Shown here: positions 27,429-36,054 of the stretch, one piece after another | Layout: each line of letters opens with the position of its first letter | Numbering within the stretch: position 1 is the first letter of the stretch | From: Aureispira sp963837355 | Lineage (GTDB): Bacteria > Bacteroidota > Bacteroidia > Chitinophagales > Saprospiraceae | Assembly (NCBI GenBank): GCA_963837355.1 | Contig: CAWIMY010000002.1 | Span: 1,054,001 to 1,118,000 of the forward strand | Direction of reading: 5' to 3' | DNA length: 64,000 nucleotides | Program-made: the position numbers and the translations under genes | Notes under the pieces: generated by a model | Databases searched by the model: none | What the model was told of the DNA's origin: nothing | Seen by the model: the letters and a program-made list of their open reading frames with translations, nothing else

Positions 27429-27893
27429 ATGAAATTTATAAAACGCGCTGATGTGTTGGCGTTCAATAAAGCCGTCATTGAAAAATATGGCGGCTCTTTT
27501 TTTGGGGTGGATAACCTAAAGGTTGCGCCACCATTGGATTACTTGTTGGAGTTGTGCCAAAACAATGTAGTATTTGGGCAACCACAATATCCTACTGTCG
27601 TGCATGTCGCTGCCTTATTGTTATTCAAATTGGTAACTAGTCATGTTTTTAATGATGGGAATAAGAGAACAGCTTTGTTGACCAGCGATTACTTTTTGCT
27701 ACGCAATGGGTATCAATTTAAGGGGCATCTACAAGCTGTGGCAACTGCCACTACTACTGTTCCTAGAAATAAGAAGATAAAAGGGGATTTACTCTTGGAG
27801 CAATTGATTCAAGAAATTGCCCAAAGCCACCACCAAATTACCTACGACGAAGTCTTCTTATTCTTACAAGAAAATACCGAAGTGGCTGCTTAG
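27429..27893 (+). CDS. Doc/Fic-family toxin-like protein
   Basis: 154 residues. The Fic/Doc motif HVFNDGNKR is at 72-80, followed by TALLTSDYFLLRNGY, close to the Doc type of phage P1 (HxFxDxNKR). The Lys at the eighth position, where AMP-transferring Fic proteins have Gly, suggests Doc-like activity (phosphorylation of EF-Tu) rather than AMPylation. Family assignment is firm; toxicity is inferred from similarity and from the tightly linked small upstream gene. The stop overlaps that of the convergent FAD oxidoreductase gene by four bases. Confidence 0.82.
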   Translation: MKFIKRADVLAFNKAVIEKYGGSFFGVDNLKVAPPLDYLLELCQNNVVFGQPQYPTVVHVAALLLFKLVTSHVFNDGNKRTALLTSDYFLLRNGYQFKGHLQAVATATTTVPRNKKIKGDLLLEQLIQEIAQSHHQITYDEVFLFLQENTEVAA

Positions 27894-29332
27894 TCTTCCC
27901 CTTCTACCACTGCTTTTGTCCCAAAATAACTTGGAAAATAATGCTCAAAGAAATTGGAGGTCAGCAAGTGCGCTGGATCGTACTTTTCCTTCAACGCTTT
28001 AAATTCTGCTAGGGCAGGGGCGTACATTTGCTCTAGTAAGTTGGGTTGGATAAAGCAATTTTTAGATAAATTCAGGGAGCCTGCCAATTCCAGTGCCAGT
28101 AGATTGAGTTGGTGGTAACAGGCCATTAAATCCTCGCGGTTGGTCTTCTCCATAAAGGTGGTGTTGACATAAAAACCAGCCGTATCGCGAGAACAGGAAA
28201 GTACAAAAGGCAATTCGTCTTGTGGAATGTGTAGGACATCAAACATAAAAGCCTGCAATTGATACTGTGCTATTAATTCGTAGACCTTTTTGGTAAAAGT
28301 CGTTACGCGCTCTTCTCCGATAGGAATGAAATAAGAGTTTTGATACAGTTTGGGCTCATAGCCCCAGCGCTGAAAAAAACGGCTGAATTTCTTAGACCAT
28401 CGGTAATCGGGCTGTGCCCAAAAAAGCCCATACCGTGGCGCAGATAAGTTTTTGAGGAGCAAGCGCTTAGCTGGAGCTTTGTCCTTTTCATAGACCAAAA
28501 CGCGGTCAACTAGCGTAGGAAAAAAACGAATCAAGCCGCTGGCTAGCGTTGCCAGTTGTCGGAAGAAGCCATTGATAACAACAGGTTGATTAGTCCGCTC
28601 ATAACTACAATTGTAAACGGTAAATTTTGGTACGCCCTTTTCTCGATAAAATAGCGCTCCTTGCCCTTTAACCTGCTCCAACTGGCTCAAATCCTTGATT
28701 TTGCGCTGATCCAAGTGATCTTCTAAGGTTTCTACGTGCTCATAATCCTCTATGGAGAACTTAATCTTGAAGTCGCGCTTAACGGGAAGGACACGATAGG
28801 TAATGTCTATAATAAATCCTAATAGACCTAAACCAGCAATAACTCCCAAAAATAAATCGGAATGTTCGTCTCTAGAACAGGTGACCAGTTCGCCTGCTGT
28901 GGTCATTAAGGTAATGGAGATACAATGATTAGATTCCTTGCCCACACCAGGCGACCACATACTATAGGAGTTGATGGATAAGGTACCGCCCGCAGTGGGA
29001 GCAGAACCAGTAACGCAAGTATAGAGTAGGCATTTTTTAGCGTAAGCAGCATCAAAAATAGCCCCCCAACTCGCGCCACTCCCTGCCGTAAGCAACCCCT
29101 GCTCCGCATCGCATTCAATGCGGTCAAAGTGGCGCATCGAAATAACTACATCCTGACTAGCATTCTGCCGATCAAAGGAATGAAAGGAGCCTGCGGGCGT
29201 TACTCGGCGGCCATTGATACGGCAAAAAGCCAAAATTTCTTGTAACTCTTCTACCGTTTTGGGATAAAAAACCTCAGCAGTAGAGGTGTAAATATTGCCA
29301 TAAGAATGATATGTTTCTGTTTTTCCTTTCAT
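27890..29332 (-). CDS. FAD-binding (PCMH/VAO-type) oxidoreductase
   Basis: 480-residue flavoprotein of the vanillyl-alcohol-oxidase/gulonolactone-oxidase superfamily. The FAD-binding domain reads FYPKTVEELQEIL near residue 22, VTPAGSFHSF near 44, LTAGSGASWGAIFDAA near 81, and TVCGT-equivalent VTGSAPTAGGTLSIN near 107 followed by GLGLLGFIIDIT. The C-terminal substrate domain (from about 200) has no clear hallmark to fix the substrate; sugar-lactone or alditol oxidation is possible. No signal peptide. Nine bases after the rsmG stop on the same strand, so it may be the last gene of the hem operon. Confidence 0.85.
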   Translation of the reverse strand: MKGKTETYHSYGNIYTSTAEVFYPKTVEELQEILAFCRINGRRVTPAGSFHSFDRQNASQDVVISMRHFDRIECDAEQGLLTAGSGASWGAIFDAAYAKKCLLYTCVTGSAPTAGGTLSINSYSMWSPGVGKESNHCISITLMTTAGELVTCSRDEHSDLFLGVIAGLGLLGFIIDITYRVLPVKRDFKIKFSIEDYEHVETLEDHLDQRKIKDLSQLEQVKGQGALFYREKGVPKFTVYNCSYERTNQPVVINGFFRQLATLASGLIRFFPTLVDRVLVYEKDKAPAKRLLLKNLSAPRYGLFWAQPDYRWSKKFSRFFQRWGYEPKLYQNSYFIPIGEERVTTFTKKVYELIAQYQLQAFMFDVLHIPQDELPFVLSCSRDTAGFYVNTTFMEKTNREDLMACYHQLNLLALELAGSLNLSKNCFIQPNLLEQMYAPALAEFKALKEKYDPAHLLTSNFFEHYFPSYFGTKAVVEGED

Positions 29333-29341
29333 AAATAAGCC

Positions 29342-29972
29342 TTAATGCTGGACATATACCACACACTTCGTTTCAAAAAAATCTTCTTCAAAAAAATCTT
29401 GCATGGGGTGTATTTCTGTGTAGGCACGTTTGCCTAAGGCTTTAGTTTCTTCTGCCGCACGGTCGATGCCTTTGAGTCGCCCAAAGGCCGTTGGGTTGGC
29501 CGTGTTGGTGCTTGTTGCTAATCAAGCGATGCGTCCAAGTGACCAGCTGTGGCAAAATGGCTACGGCGCGCGTTACCACAAAATCAAACTTTTCTTTGAC
29601 CTCTTCAGCACGAATTTGTTGGCTACGCACATTCTGCAAACCAATGGTATCGGCAATTTCCTGCGTCACTTTTATTTTTTTTCCAATAGAATCGACTAAG
29701 AAAAAATCGACTTCGGGAAATAAAATTGCTAAGGGAATACCAGGCAAGCCGCCACCTGTTCCCAAATCTAAAATATGGCTACCAGGATTGAACTGCATGA
29801 CCTTTGCCAAGCCCATTGCGTGTAGAATGTGGTGGACATAAAGGTTGTCAATATCCTTACGGGAAATGACATTGATTTTGCTGTTCCAATCACGGTAAAG
29901 TGGCCCCAACTGTTCGAGTTGGCCAATTTGTGTATCGGTAAGGTCGGGGAAATAGCGCAATAACGGCTCCAT
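29342..29972 (-). CDS. rsmG: 16S rRNA (guanine-N7) methyltransferase RsmG, frame-broken
   Basis: Methylates G527 (E. coli numbering) in the 530 loop of 16S rRNA, using SAM. Start MEPLLRYFPDL at 29972; SAM motif ILDLGTGGGLPGIPLAILFP near residue 70, VDSIGKKIKVTQEIA, and TRAVAILPQLVTW. The first frame ends at 29442, but dropping one base in CAAAGG near 29470 continues into KGIDRAAEETKALGKRAYTEI and a stop at 29342, giving 209 residues, the usual RsmG length. The restored tail shows the break is recent or artefactual. Three bases downstream of the pterin dehydratase gene. Confidence 0.9.
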
Positions 29973-29975
29973 AAG

Positions 29976-30221
29976 CTAGATAGCGTGTTTTTTGTATAAT
30001 TTGGTGAGCGTATCCGCCAACTGGCGATCTTTGTCGGTGACTTGGTTGCCTGCATCGTGCGTCGTTAGGCGAATGGTAACTTTGTTGTACACATTTTCCC
30101 ATTCGGGATGGTGGCCTTGCTGTTCGATGTGAAAAGCAGCTTCTGTCATAAAGCCAAATGCTGATATGAAGTCTTCAAAGGTACACGTCGCCACTAGGTA
30201 GTTGTCTTTTTCTTTAAACAT
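29976..30221 (-). CDS. phhB: Pterin-4a-carbinolamine dehydratase
   Basis: 81-residue PCD/DCoH: FISAFGFMTEAAFHIEQQ then HHPEWENVYNKVTIRL with catalytic His37-His38, then THDAGNQVTDKDRQLA. It dehydrates 4a-hydroxytetrahydrobiopterin produced by phenylalanine hydroxylase, whose gene (phhA) is in the same window at 37119 but in another operon. Sits between hemD and rsmG with short gaps, i.e. in a haem/ribosome operon and not with its metabolic partner. Confidence 0.93.
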   Translation of the reverse strand: MFKEKDNYLVATCTFEDFISAFGFMTEAAFHIEQQGHHPEWENVYNKVTIRLTTHDAGNQVTDKDRQLADTLTKLYKKHAI

Positions 30222-30260
30222 AACAGGAAGTATTTAAAAGATGATGTAAAAGAATTTGTC

Positions 30261-30932
30261 TTATAATAATGCTAAACAACATTGGGCTAATTCTCGTTCA
30301 TTTGGCGCAGCAGCGATGGCGGTAGGTTTTACCCCTAACTGTCGCAAAGCGCGGGCAGTTGTTTGCCCAATGGCTACTACCGCTTGCGTTTCTAACGCCG
30401 TATAATGTTGGTAATAAGCTTGTGCATTGAGTGGACTAGTAAAGACTAAAATAGTACAAACGGGCAGATCAAGCACTTTTTTGGGACGGTTGTTATAAAC
30501 TGTTATGGTCTGTGTCTTTACTTGCTCGCCCAGCAGCGTGGCCACCGATTGCCGCGAGTGTTGCGCTTGTACAAAACAGACCCGCGTTCCCGTCGCTACT
30601 TCCAAAAAAGCGGCGGCGGTCGTTTCGGGAGCACCCGTCCCTACAAAATCTGCCATCTGCCCAAACTGCGCGGCCAGGTATTCGGCGGAAGCCTGTCCCA
30701 AAACGGCTACCCGAGGCGCAGGCACGAGTGTTTTTAAGGTGGACCACCCATACTCTAGACCTTTCTTACTATAAAAAAATAACCAGTCGCAAACAGGTAA
30801 AGGCTCTACGGGCAATGCTTCAAATTCAATAAGCGATTGTGCTTCTAGCAGGGCGTGTTCTGTCAACAGCGCCCGAAATGGACTATCGGAACCCAATGCC
30901 CTAGAAATGAAAATCCGTGGTAGCACTGCCAT
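30261..30932 (-). CDS. hemD: Uroporphyrinogen-III synthase
   Basis: 223 residues, cyclises hydroxymethylbilane to uroporphyrinogen III. The family is poorly conserved; supporting marks are WLFFYSKKGLEYG near residue 50, VAVLGQASAEYL near 75, VCFVQAQHSRQ near 115, TVYNNRP near 145, VFTSPLNAQAYY near 165 and VAIGQTTARALRQLG near 190, and its place three bases after hemC, which makes its substrate. Length is slightly under the usual 240-260. Confidence 0.88.
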   Translation of the reverse strand: MAVLPRIFISRALGSDSPFRALLTEHALLEAQSLIEFEALPVEPLPVCDWLFFYSKKGLEYGWSTLKTLVPAPRVAVLGQASAEYLAAQFGQMADFVGTGAPETTAAAFLEVATGTRVCFVQAQHSRQSVATLLGEQVKTQTITVYNNRPKKVLDLPVCTILVFTSPLNAQAYYQHYTALETQAVVAIGQTTARALRQLGVKPTAIAAAPNERELAQCCLALL

Positions 30933-30935
30933 GCT

Positions 30936-31841
30936 TTACAGGTCTTGCCCTTCCATCAATTGGCCGTGTAAGCGCTCTGATAAGTTGTGGGTAGTACTAG
31001 ACGACAAATGCACCCGTTTGAGCGGTTGCTTGATACCACCTGAGAGAATACCCCAAGCATGAAAGTAGCCCATTTGATCTTGCTCACAATATACCCCTAA
31101 AGGCAGATGACAGCCGCCGTCTAATAAACGCAATACTTTGCGCTCCACATTGGTGCGTTGTAACACTTCTCCATTGTGGATTTTTCTCAAAATACGACGC
31201 ACGGGCATGTTATCGGCTTTTGTTTGCCAAGCCAACACTCCTTGCGCGGGGGCGGGCACAAATTCTTTGGGATTGAGGCGAATGGTGTGAAAATCGCTCA
31301 AATCCAATTCTAACCGCTTGAGCCCTGCCATTGCTAAAACAATCGCATCAAATTGGCCCTCTTGTAGTTTGCGCAAACGGGTCGGCACATTGCCGCGAAT
31401 GTCTTTTAAGATTACATCTTCGCGCATGGAATGGAGCAGGGCTTTGCGCCGTGCAGAAGAGGTTCCTACTACAGGATTGCTAGGCAAATCCAAGAGCTGG
31501 GTACTATCGACGCGTTCTTTGCGCACCACTAAGCAGTCAGCGGGATCTTCGCGGTACGAAATCGCTGCCAAACACAAACCGTCGGGCTGTGTTGTAGGCA
31601 TGTCTTTCATCGAATGTACGGCCAAATCAATACTGCCTGCCAACAATTCGTCTTCAATTTCTTTGGTAAAAAAACCCTTGCCTTCTAGTTTGTCAAAGCT
31701 CAAATGCTGGACGCGATCACCCTGTGTTTTGATGATTTTGAGTTCAGAAGCGATGCCCAATTCGTTTAGGCGGTCTTGTGTAAAATATGCTTGCCAGAGT
31801 GCGAGTTTACTCCCTCTTGTTCCTATAATTAGTTTATCCAT
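30936..31841 (-). CDS. hemC: Porphobilinogen deaminase (hydroxymethylbilane synthase)
   Basis: 301 residues; polymerises four porphobilinogens. Start MDKLIIGTRGSKLALWQ, then VHSMKDMPT near residue 78, GTSSARRKALLHS near 125, DIRGNVPTRLRKL near 143, VPAPAQGVLAWQ near 196, and the dipyrromethane-binding Cys in LDGGCHLPLG near 233. First gene of a likely minus-strand operon hemC-hemD-phhB-rsmG-(FAD oxidoreductase). Upstream 170 bases show no consensus promoter. Confidence 0.96.
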   Translation of the reverse strand: MDKLIIGTRGSKLALWQAYFTQDRLNELGIASELKIIKTQGDRVQHLSFDKLEGKGFFTKEIEDELLAGSIDLAVHSMKDMPTTQPDGLCLAAISYREDPADCLVVRKERVDSTQLLDLPSNPVVGTSSARRKALLHSMREDVILKDIRGNVPTRLRKLQEGQFDAIVLAMAGLKRLELDLSDFHTIRLNPKEFVPAPAQGVLAWQTKADNMPVRRILRKIHNGEVLQRTNVERKVLRLLDGGCHLPLGVYCEQDQMGYFHAWGILSGGIKQPLKRVHLSSSTTHNLSERLHGQLMEGQDL

Positions 31842-32012
31842 AAATCCTTACATACTAGTTTGAGGGGACAAGATAAGGCTTTTGGAAGGAACCGCCAATT
31901 TGTAGCGCTGCTGCGTCTGCCATGAGAACAAAATAAAACCTATTTATAACAATTCTTTTTTAGTAAAGCATCAATGTAGGTGTTTTTTAGTAAAAAGTAA
32001 CCTACTAAACGA

Positions 32013-32669
32013 TTAATACCAAACGCTCACTTCCTCCAACGGCTTGCGCTGAATATTGGGAACCGTCGCTTCCTCGGCAGCATAGCCAACAGGAATCAGC
32101 AAAATTGCTCGTTCATTTTTGGGACGCTCGAGCAATTGCTCTAAGAAATTCATAGGGCTAGGCGTATGTGTCAAGGAACATAACCCTGCTTGGTGAATGG
32201 CTGCCAGCAGAAACCCCGCTGCTAAACCCACCGATTCGTTGACATAATAATTTTTGCGTTTGCCTTTTGGGGCAATGTCGTAGGCTTTTTTGAACACAGC
32301 AATGAGATAAGGAGCGTCTTCTAAAAATGGTTTGTGCTCGTCGGTGCCTAAGTGCGCCAAGTCATCCAACCACTCTTGTGACATGCGCTCGGTATAGTTT
32401 TTTAATTCTTCTTTTTCGGCGGCTATTCTAATTTTGCGTTTCATTTCTGGGGAATGAACGACGGCAAATGTCCAAGGTTGTTTGTTGGCACCAGAAGGGG
32501 CGGTAGAGGCGGTACGAATAATGTTTTCAATGACTTCCTTAGCTATGGGACGCGTGGAGAAATGGCGCACGGTACGGCGTGTTTTCATTTCCTCGTAAAA
32601 GGTTTTGGCATTGTGGGCGAGTTGATCTTCGGTCAAAATAGGGCGGCTGTGTGCAATAAAATCAGACAT
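32013..32669 (-). CDS. Nitroreductase-fold flavoprotein, iodotyrosine-deiodinase-like
   Basis: 218 residues from ATG 32669. FMN nitroreductase fold with RRTVRHFS, IIRTASTAPSGANKQPWTF, LTHTPSPM and LIPVGYAAEEATVP, which are marks of the iodotyrosine deiodinase (IYD) subgroup. The three residues that clamp the substrate zwitterion in IYD, a Glu-x3-Tyr and a Lys in the lid, align with E88, Y92 and K113. An IYD of Haliscomenobacter hydrossis, also of the Saprospiraceae, is biochemically known. Expected to reductively dehalogenate halotyrosines; true substrate in this organism is unknown. 23 bases after the DUF2306 gene. Confidence 0.85.
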   Translation of the reverse strand: MSDFIAHSRPILTEDQLAHNAKTFYEEMKTRRTVRHFSTRPIAKEVIENIIRTASTAPSGANKQPWTFAVVHSPEMKRKIRIAAEKEELKNYTERMSQEWLDDLAHLGTDEHKPFLEDAPYLIAVFKKAYDIAPKGKRKNYYVNESVGLAAGFLLAAIHQAGLCSLTHTPSPMNFLEQLLERPKNERAILLIPVGYAAEEATVPNIQRKPLEEVSVWY

Positions 32670-32691
32670 ATAGAGTGGAGCTAAATGGTCG

Positions 32692-33364
32692 TTAAGAAGA
32701 AATAGAACGCGCATCGGTTTGTAACCGATGATTATAATAATAAACAGCTAAGACAGTCAACGCCCAACCGCAGGCTAAACTAATGTTCAATACAGTCCCG
32801 TCATCAATAGCCGTGAATAATAGTATATAGGCAATTAGGCGAATGGTTACAATACCCAATCCCATGGCATACGTATAGCGGGTAAATTGCTCATGGGTCG
32901 CAATATCGCGTTGTTTAATGGCTGCCCAAGCGCGATAAGTAAAATAAAGCATCGCTGCGGCGGCGATGGCTACAATAATCGTTTCTGGAAATCCTCCAAA
33001 AGGGATAAACCAAGCAAAAATAAACCCTGAAATAGCCGCTGTCAAACAAAAAACAAAGTAGATTTTACCCAATAAGCGATGTAGTGAAAGGTAGTGCCGC
33101 CTGAATTTTTTATTGAATTGGAATAAACCAATGACTAGAAAAATAGCTCCGAATAAGCGATGAGTGAGCTCTGTCCAAGAAAAACTTGCTAGACGCAGGC
33201 AATGCTTCTGTTGTATACGCTGTGTCGTATAACAATAGACTGATTTGATGATGCCAAGCCGCAGGCATCAAATAAGGACTAAGGCAAAAATAAAGCCCTA
33301 AAATCGTAAAAAAGATAGCTATTTTATAACCTAAACGGCCAAGTTCTGGATTACTTATTGTCAT
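32692..33364 (-). CDS. DUF2306-type membrane protein, frame-broken
   Basis: Starting MTISNPELGRLGYKI at 33364, the first frame fails near 33190; dropping one base there continues as SFSWTELTHRLFGAIFLVIGL, FNKKFRRHYLSLHRLLGKIY and on to the stop at 32692, total 223 residues. The joined protein has about six hydrophobic helices, with HxLHR-type signature RHYLSLHRLLG and later HEQFTRYTYAMG, typical of DUF2306 (predicted haem/redox-type membrane proteins, function unknown). It lies between mtaB and the deiodinase-like gene, forming a likely three-gene operon. Confidence 0.78.
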
Positions 33365-33416
33365 AGTAGAACGATTTTACAGAGACAAAAGGGAAGTAGG
33401 GGCTCTAAAATGCTTT

Positions 33417-34769
33417 TTAGTGAACAGGCGTTTTTAAGGTCGCCAAGACTTGCAATTCTTCAGCAGCGGTATCTATGGCACCCAATCGTACAGGAACCAA
33501 TTGATTCACCAAACTGGCATCGTGTGGCAGCGCTACTTTTATGTAATTGGCCGTAAAGCCAAACATCTGTCCATTTGTTTCCTTCGCTTCTACTAGGGCG
33601 ACTTGCTCGCTGCCTTCATGCTGCTGGTAAAAATGGCGGCGTTTTTTGACTGATAGCTGGCGCAATTGCTCGTTGCGCTCTCGGCGAATGTGAACGGGAC
33701 TACGTGCGGCATTTCGGCAGCGGGCGTATTGGCGCGCTCTGAATACGTGAACACGTGCAAATAAGAAATGTCTAAGTCCTCTACAAACTGCTGCGTTTCT
33801 CTAAAATCTTCGTCCGTCTCGCCAGGGAAGCCAACAATAACATCGACCCCAATACAACAGTGGGGCATCACTTGACGAATAGCGGCCACGCGATCCGCGT
33901 ATAGTTCGCGCAAGTAGCGGCGGCGCATTGCGCGCAATTGTTTGTTATTGCCCGATTGCAAAGGAATGTGAAAGTGCGGTACGAAGCGCTTCGATTGCGC
34001 GACAAATTCTATGATTTCTTGCGTGAGCAAATTGGGTTCAATAGAAGAAATACGGAAACGCTCAATGCCTTCTACCTCGTCCAAAGCGCGGATTAAATCA
34101 ATAAACAAAGCTTCCTTTTTGGGCTTTCAAGCCTTCAATTACCTCCGTACCATTCCCAAAGTCGCCAATATTGACGCCTGTTAAAACGATTTCTTTGATG
34201 CCCATCGCGGCAATTTCACGGGCATTATCGACAATACTTTCTACGGTATTGCTACGGCTAGCTCCACGCGCTTGTGGAATCGTACAAAAGGAGCAATTGT
34301 AATTACAACCATCCTGCACCTTCAAAAAAGAGCGGGTACGGTCGCCAAATGAAAAGGCATTGACAAAAATATTAGCTTCTTTGACATCACCCGCCACTAC
34401 TAATCCCTTGGAAGGCGACTTGGATAAATCGTCGATGTAGTCTAGAATGCGGAATTTTTGTGCCGCACCCAAGACCAAATCCACTCCAGGAATCTCCGCA
34501 ATTTCATCGGGCTTCAATTGAGCATAACAACCCACTACGACCACCAACGCATCAGGCGATTGGCGCAGGGCTTTTCGGACGGTTTTGCGGCATTTCCGAT
34601 CGGCAAAATCCGTGACCGAACAAGTGTTGATTACATAAATATCTGCGGGGTCTTTAAAGGGCAGCTCTTGATAACCTGCTCCTTCAAAAAGGCGGCCCAT
34701 GCTAGAAGTTTCCGAGTAGTTTAATTTGCAGCCTAAGGTATGAAAGGCAACGGTTTTTGGTGTAGCCAC
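33417..34769 (-). CDS. mtaB: tRNA t6A37 methylthiotransferase MtaB, two frame breaks
   Basis: Radical-SAM enzyme that converts t6A37 to ms2t6A in tRNA. N-terminal UPF0004 domain starts TVAFHTLGCKLNYSET with NTCSVT and GCYAQLKP (three Cys for the second cluster), then the radical-SAM CNYNCSFCTIP near residue 155, VLTGVNIGDFG, IERFRISSIEP, HFHIPLQSGNN, DVIVGFPGETDEDF. One extra base near 34115 (AAAAAGG) and one missing C near 33700 (CCCG) break the frame; repaired length is 450 residues, the family norm, with the C-terminal TRAM domain (GFTANYIKVALP). Consensus promoter at 34817-34847. Confidence 0.92.
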
Positions 34770-34800
34770 GGCGATTTTATTATTACAATACTAACAAAAA

Positions 34801-34834
34801 CAAGCGTTTGCCCATACAAATCTACGAACGCTTG
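34801..34834 (-). terminator. Candidate hairpin terminator of aroC operon overlapping mtaB promoter
   Basis: 8-bp stem CAAGCGTT/AACGCTTG with an 18-base loop; on the minus strand it is followed by TTTTTG. It lies 53 bases past the aroC stop. The long loop makes it weaker than the other terminators listed. Confidence 0.4.
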
Positions 34835-34847
34835 GAATAGACCACAA
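34817..34847 (-). promoter_or_regulatory. Promoter of mtaB operon
   Basis: On the minus strand TTG (34847-34845), 20-base spacer, TAGATTTG (34824-34817): exact Bacteroidota consensus. Start codon 48 bases downstream. The -7 element lies inside the loop of an inverted repeat (CAAGCGTT 34801-34808 / AACGCTTG 34827-34834). Confidence 0.7.
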
Positions 34848-34886
34848 AAATACGATTTTTTGCAAAACTCTCCTAATTTCAGCGGG

Positions 34887-35981
34887 TTAAGGCAAATCGT
34901 GCCATTGGTCTTGGGCGGCTAGCAAGTAGTAATCCAGCAGCACCAAAGCGGCCATACATTCTACAATCGGTACCGCTCTAGGAACTACGCAAGGGTCGTG
35001 CCGTCCTTTGCCCGTGACCGTAGTGGGTTGGCCGTGAATGTCTACAGAGGGTTGCTCTTGCATTACAGTAGCAACAGGTTTGAAAGCCGTTCTAAAATAG
35101 ATAGGCATTCCATTGGAAATACCACCTTGCACGCCTCCCGAATTATTCTGATGGGTACGAATGTTTCCTTGATCGTCTAGTTCAAAATGGTCATTGTGCT
35201 CAGAGCCATTCAGAACGACACCTGCAAAGCCAGAACCATATTCAAAGCCCTTACAGGCATTGATGCTCAACATGGCTTTGCCCAATTCGGCATGTAAGCG
35301 ATCAAAAATAGGCTCCCCTAACCCAACAGGACAGCCTTCAATAACACAACTAACTACGCCGCCAGTGGTGTCGCCTTGTTTTTTAATGTCTTTTATGTAA
35401 GCCTCCATTTTGGCGGCTAAGGCCAAATCGGGACAGCGCACAGGCGTTTGTTCTAGGGTAGAAAAATCTAGCTCGGCGTAGTTTTTTTCTAGGACGATGG
35501 GGCCAACTTGGCTGACGTAGGCGCGGATTTGAATGCCTTTTTGGGCTAATAGCTGCTGGGCAATGGCTCCTGCGGCTACACGCGAAGCCGTTTCGCGAGC
35601 AGAGGAGCGACCGCCGCCTCGATAATCGCGGTTGCCGTATTTTTCGTGGTAGGTATAATCGGCGTGCGAGGGACGAAATTTATCTTTGATGTGGTCGTAG
35701 TCGCGTACTTTTTGGTTGGTATTGGCAATAAAAAGTGTGATGGGGGTGCCTGTAGTTTTGCCTTCAAACATACCTGACAAGATTTCGAATTCATCGTCCT
35801 CTTTGCGCTGGGTGACAATTTTGGACTGGCCTGGCTTACGGCGGTCGAGTTGGTATTGTACCTGTTCCCAATCAATAGAGACACCCGCAGGACAGCCGTC
35901 AATGACTACGCCAATACCGCGTCCGTGTGATTCGCCAAACGTAGTAATTTTAAATAATTTGCCGAAGCTATTGCCAGCCAT
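34887..35981 (-). CDS. aroC: Chorismate synthase
   Basis: 364 residues from ATG 35981 (MAGNSFGKLFKITTFGESHG, the conserved start; the longer open frame upstream overlaps aroB and is not conserved). FMN-dependent final enzyme of the shikimate pathway: DRRKPGQSKIVTQRKEDDEFEILSG is represented by RRKPGQS near residue 48, DYTYHEKYGNRDYRGGGRSSARET near 105-130 (read in parts), NNSGGVQGGISNG near 265 and GRHDPCVVPRAVPI near 325. Last gene of phhA-aroB-aroC, 73 bases after aroB. Confidence 0.96.
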   Translation of the reverse strand: MAGNSFGKLFKITTFGESHGRGIGVVIDGCPAGVSIDWEQVQYQLDRRKPGQSKIVTQRKEDDEFEILSGMFEGKTTGTPITLFIANTNQKVRDYDHIKDKFRPSHADYTYHEKYGNRDYRGGGRSSARETASRVAAGAIAQQLLAQKGIQIRAYVSQVGPIVLEKNYAELDFSTLEQTPVRCPDLALAAKMEAYIKDIKKQGDTTGGVVSCVIEGCPVGLGEPIFDRLHAELGKAMLSINACKGFEYGSGFAGVVLNGSEHNDHFELDDQGNIRTHQNNSGGVQGGISNGMPIYFRTAFKPVATVMQEQPSVDIHGQPTTVTGKGRHDPCVVPRAVPIVECMAALVLLDYYLLAAQDQWHDLP

Positions 35982-36054
35982 AATGCGTTTGGTTCTGTTG
36001 TTATAAGAAGCATAAAATAGGAATAAGCGAGATGGGAGCGGGCTTACTTTGTGG

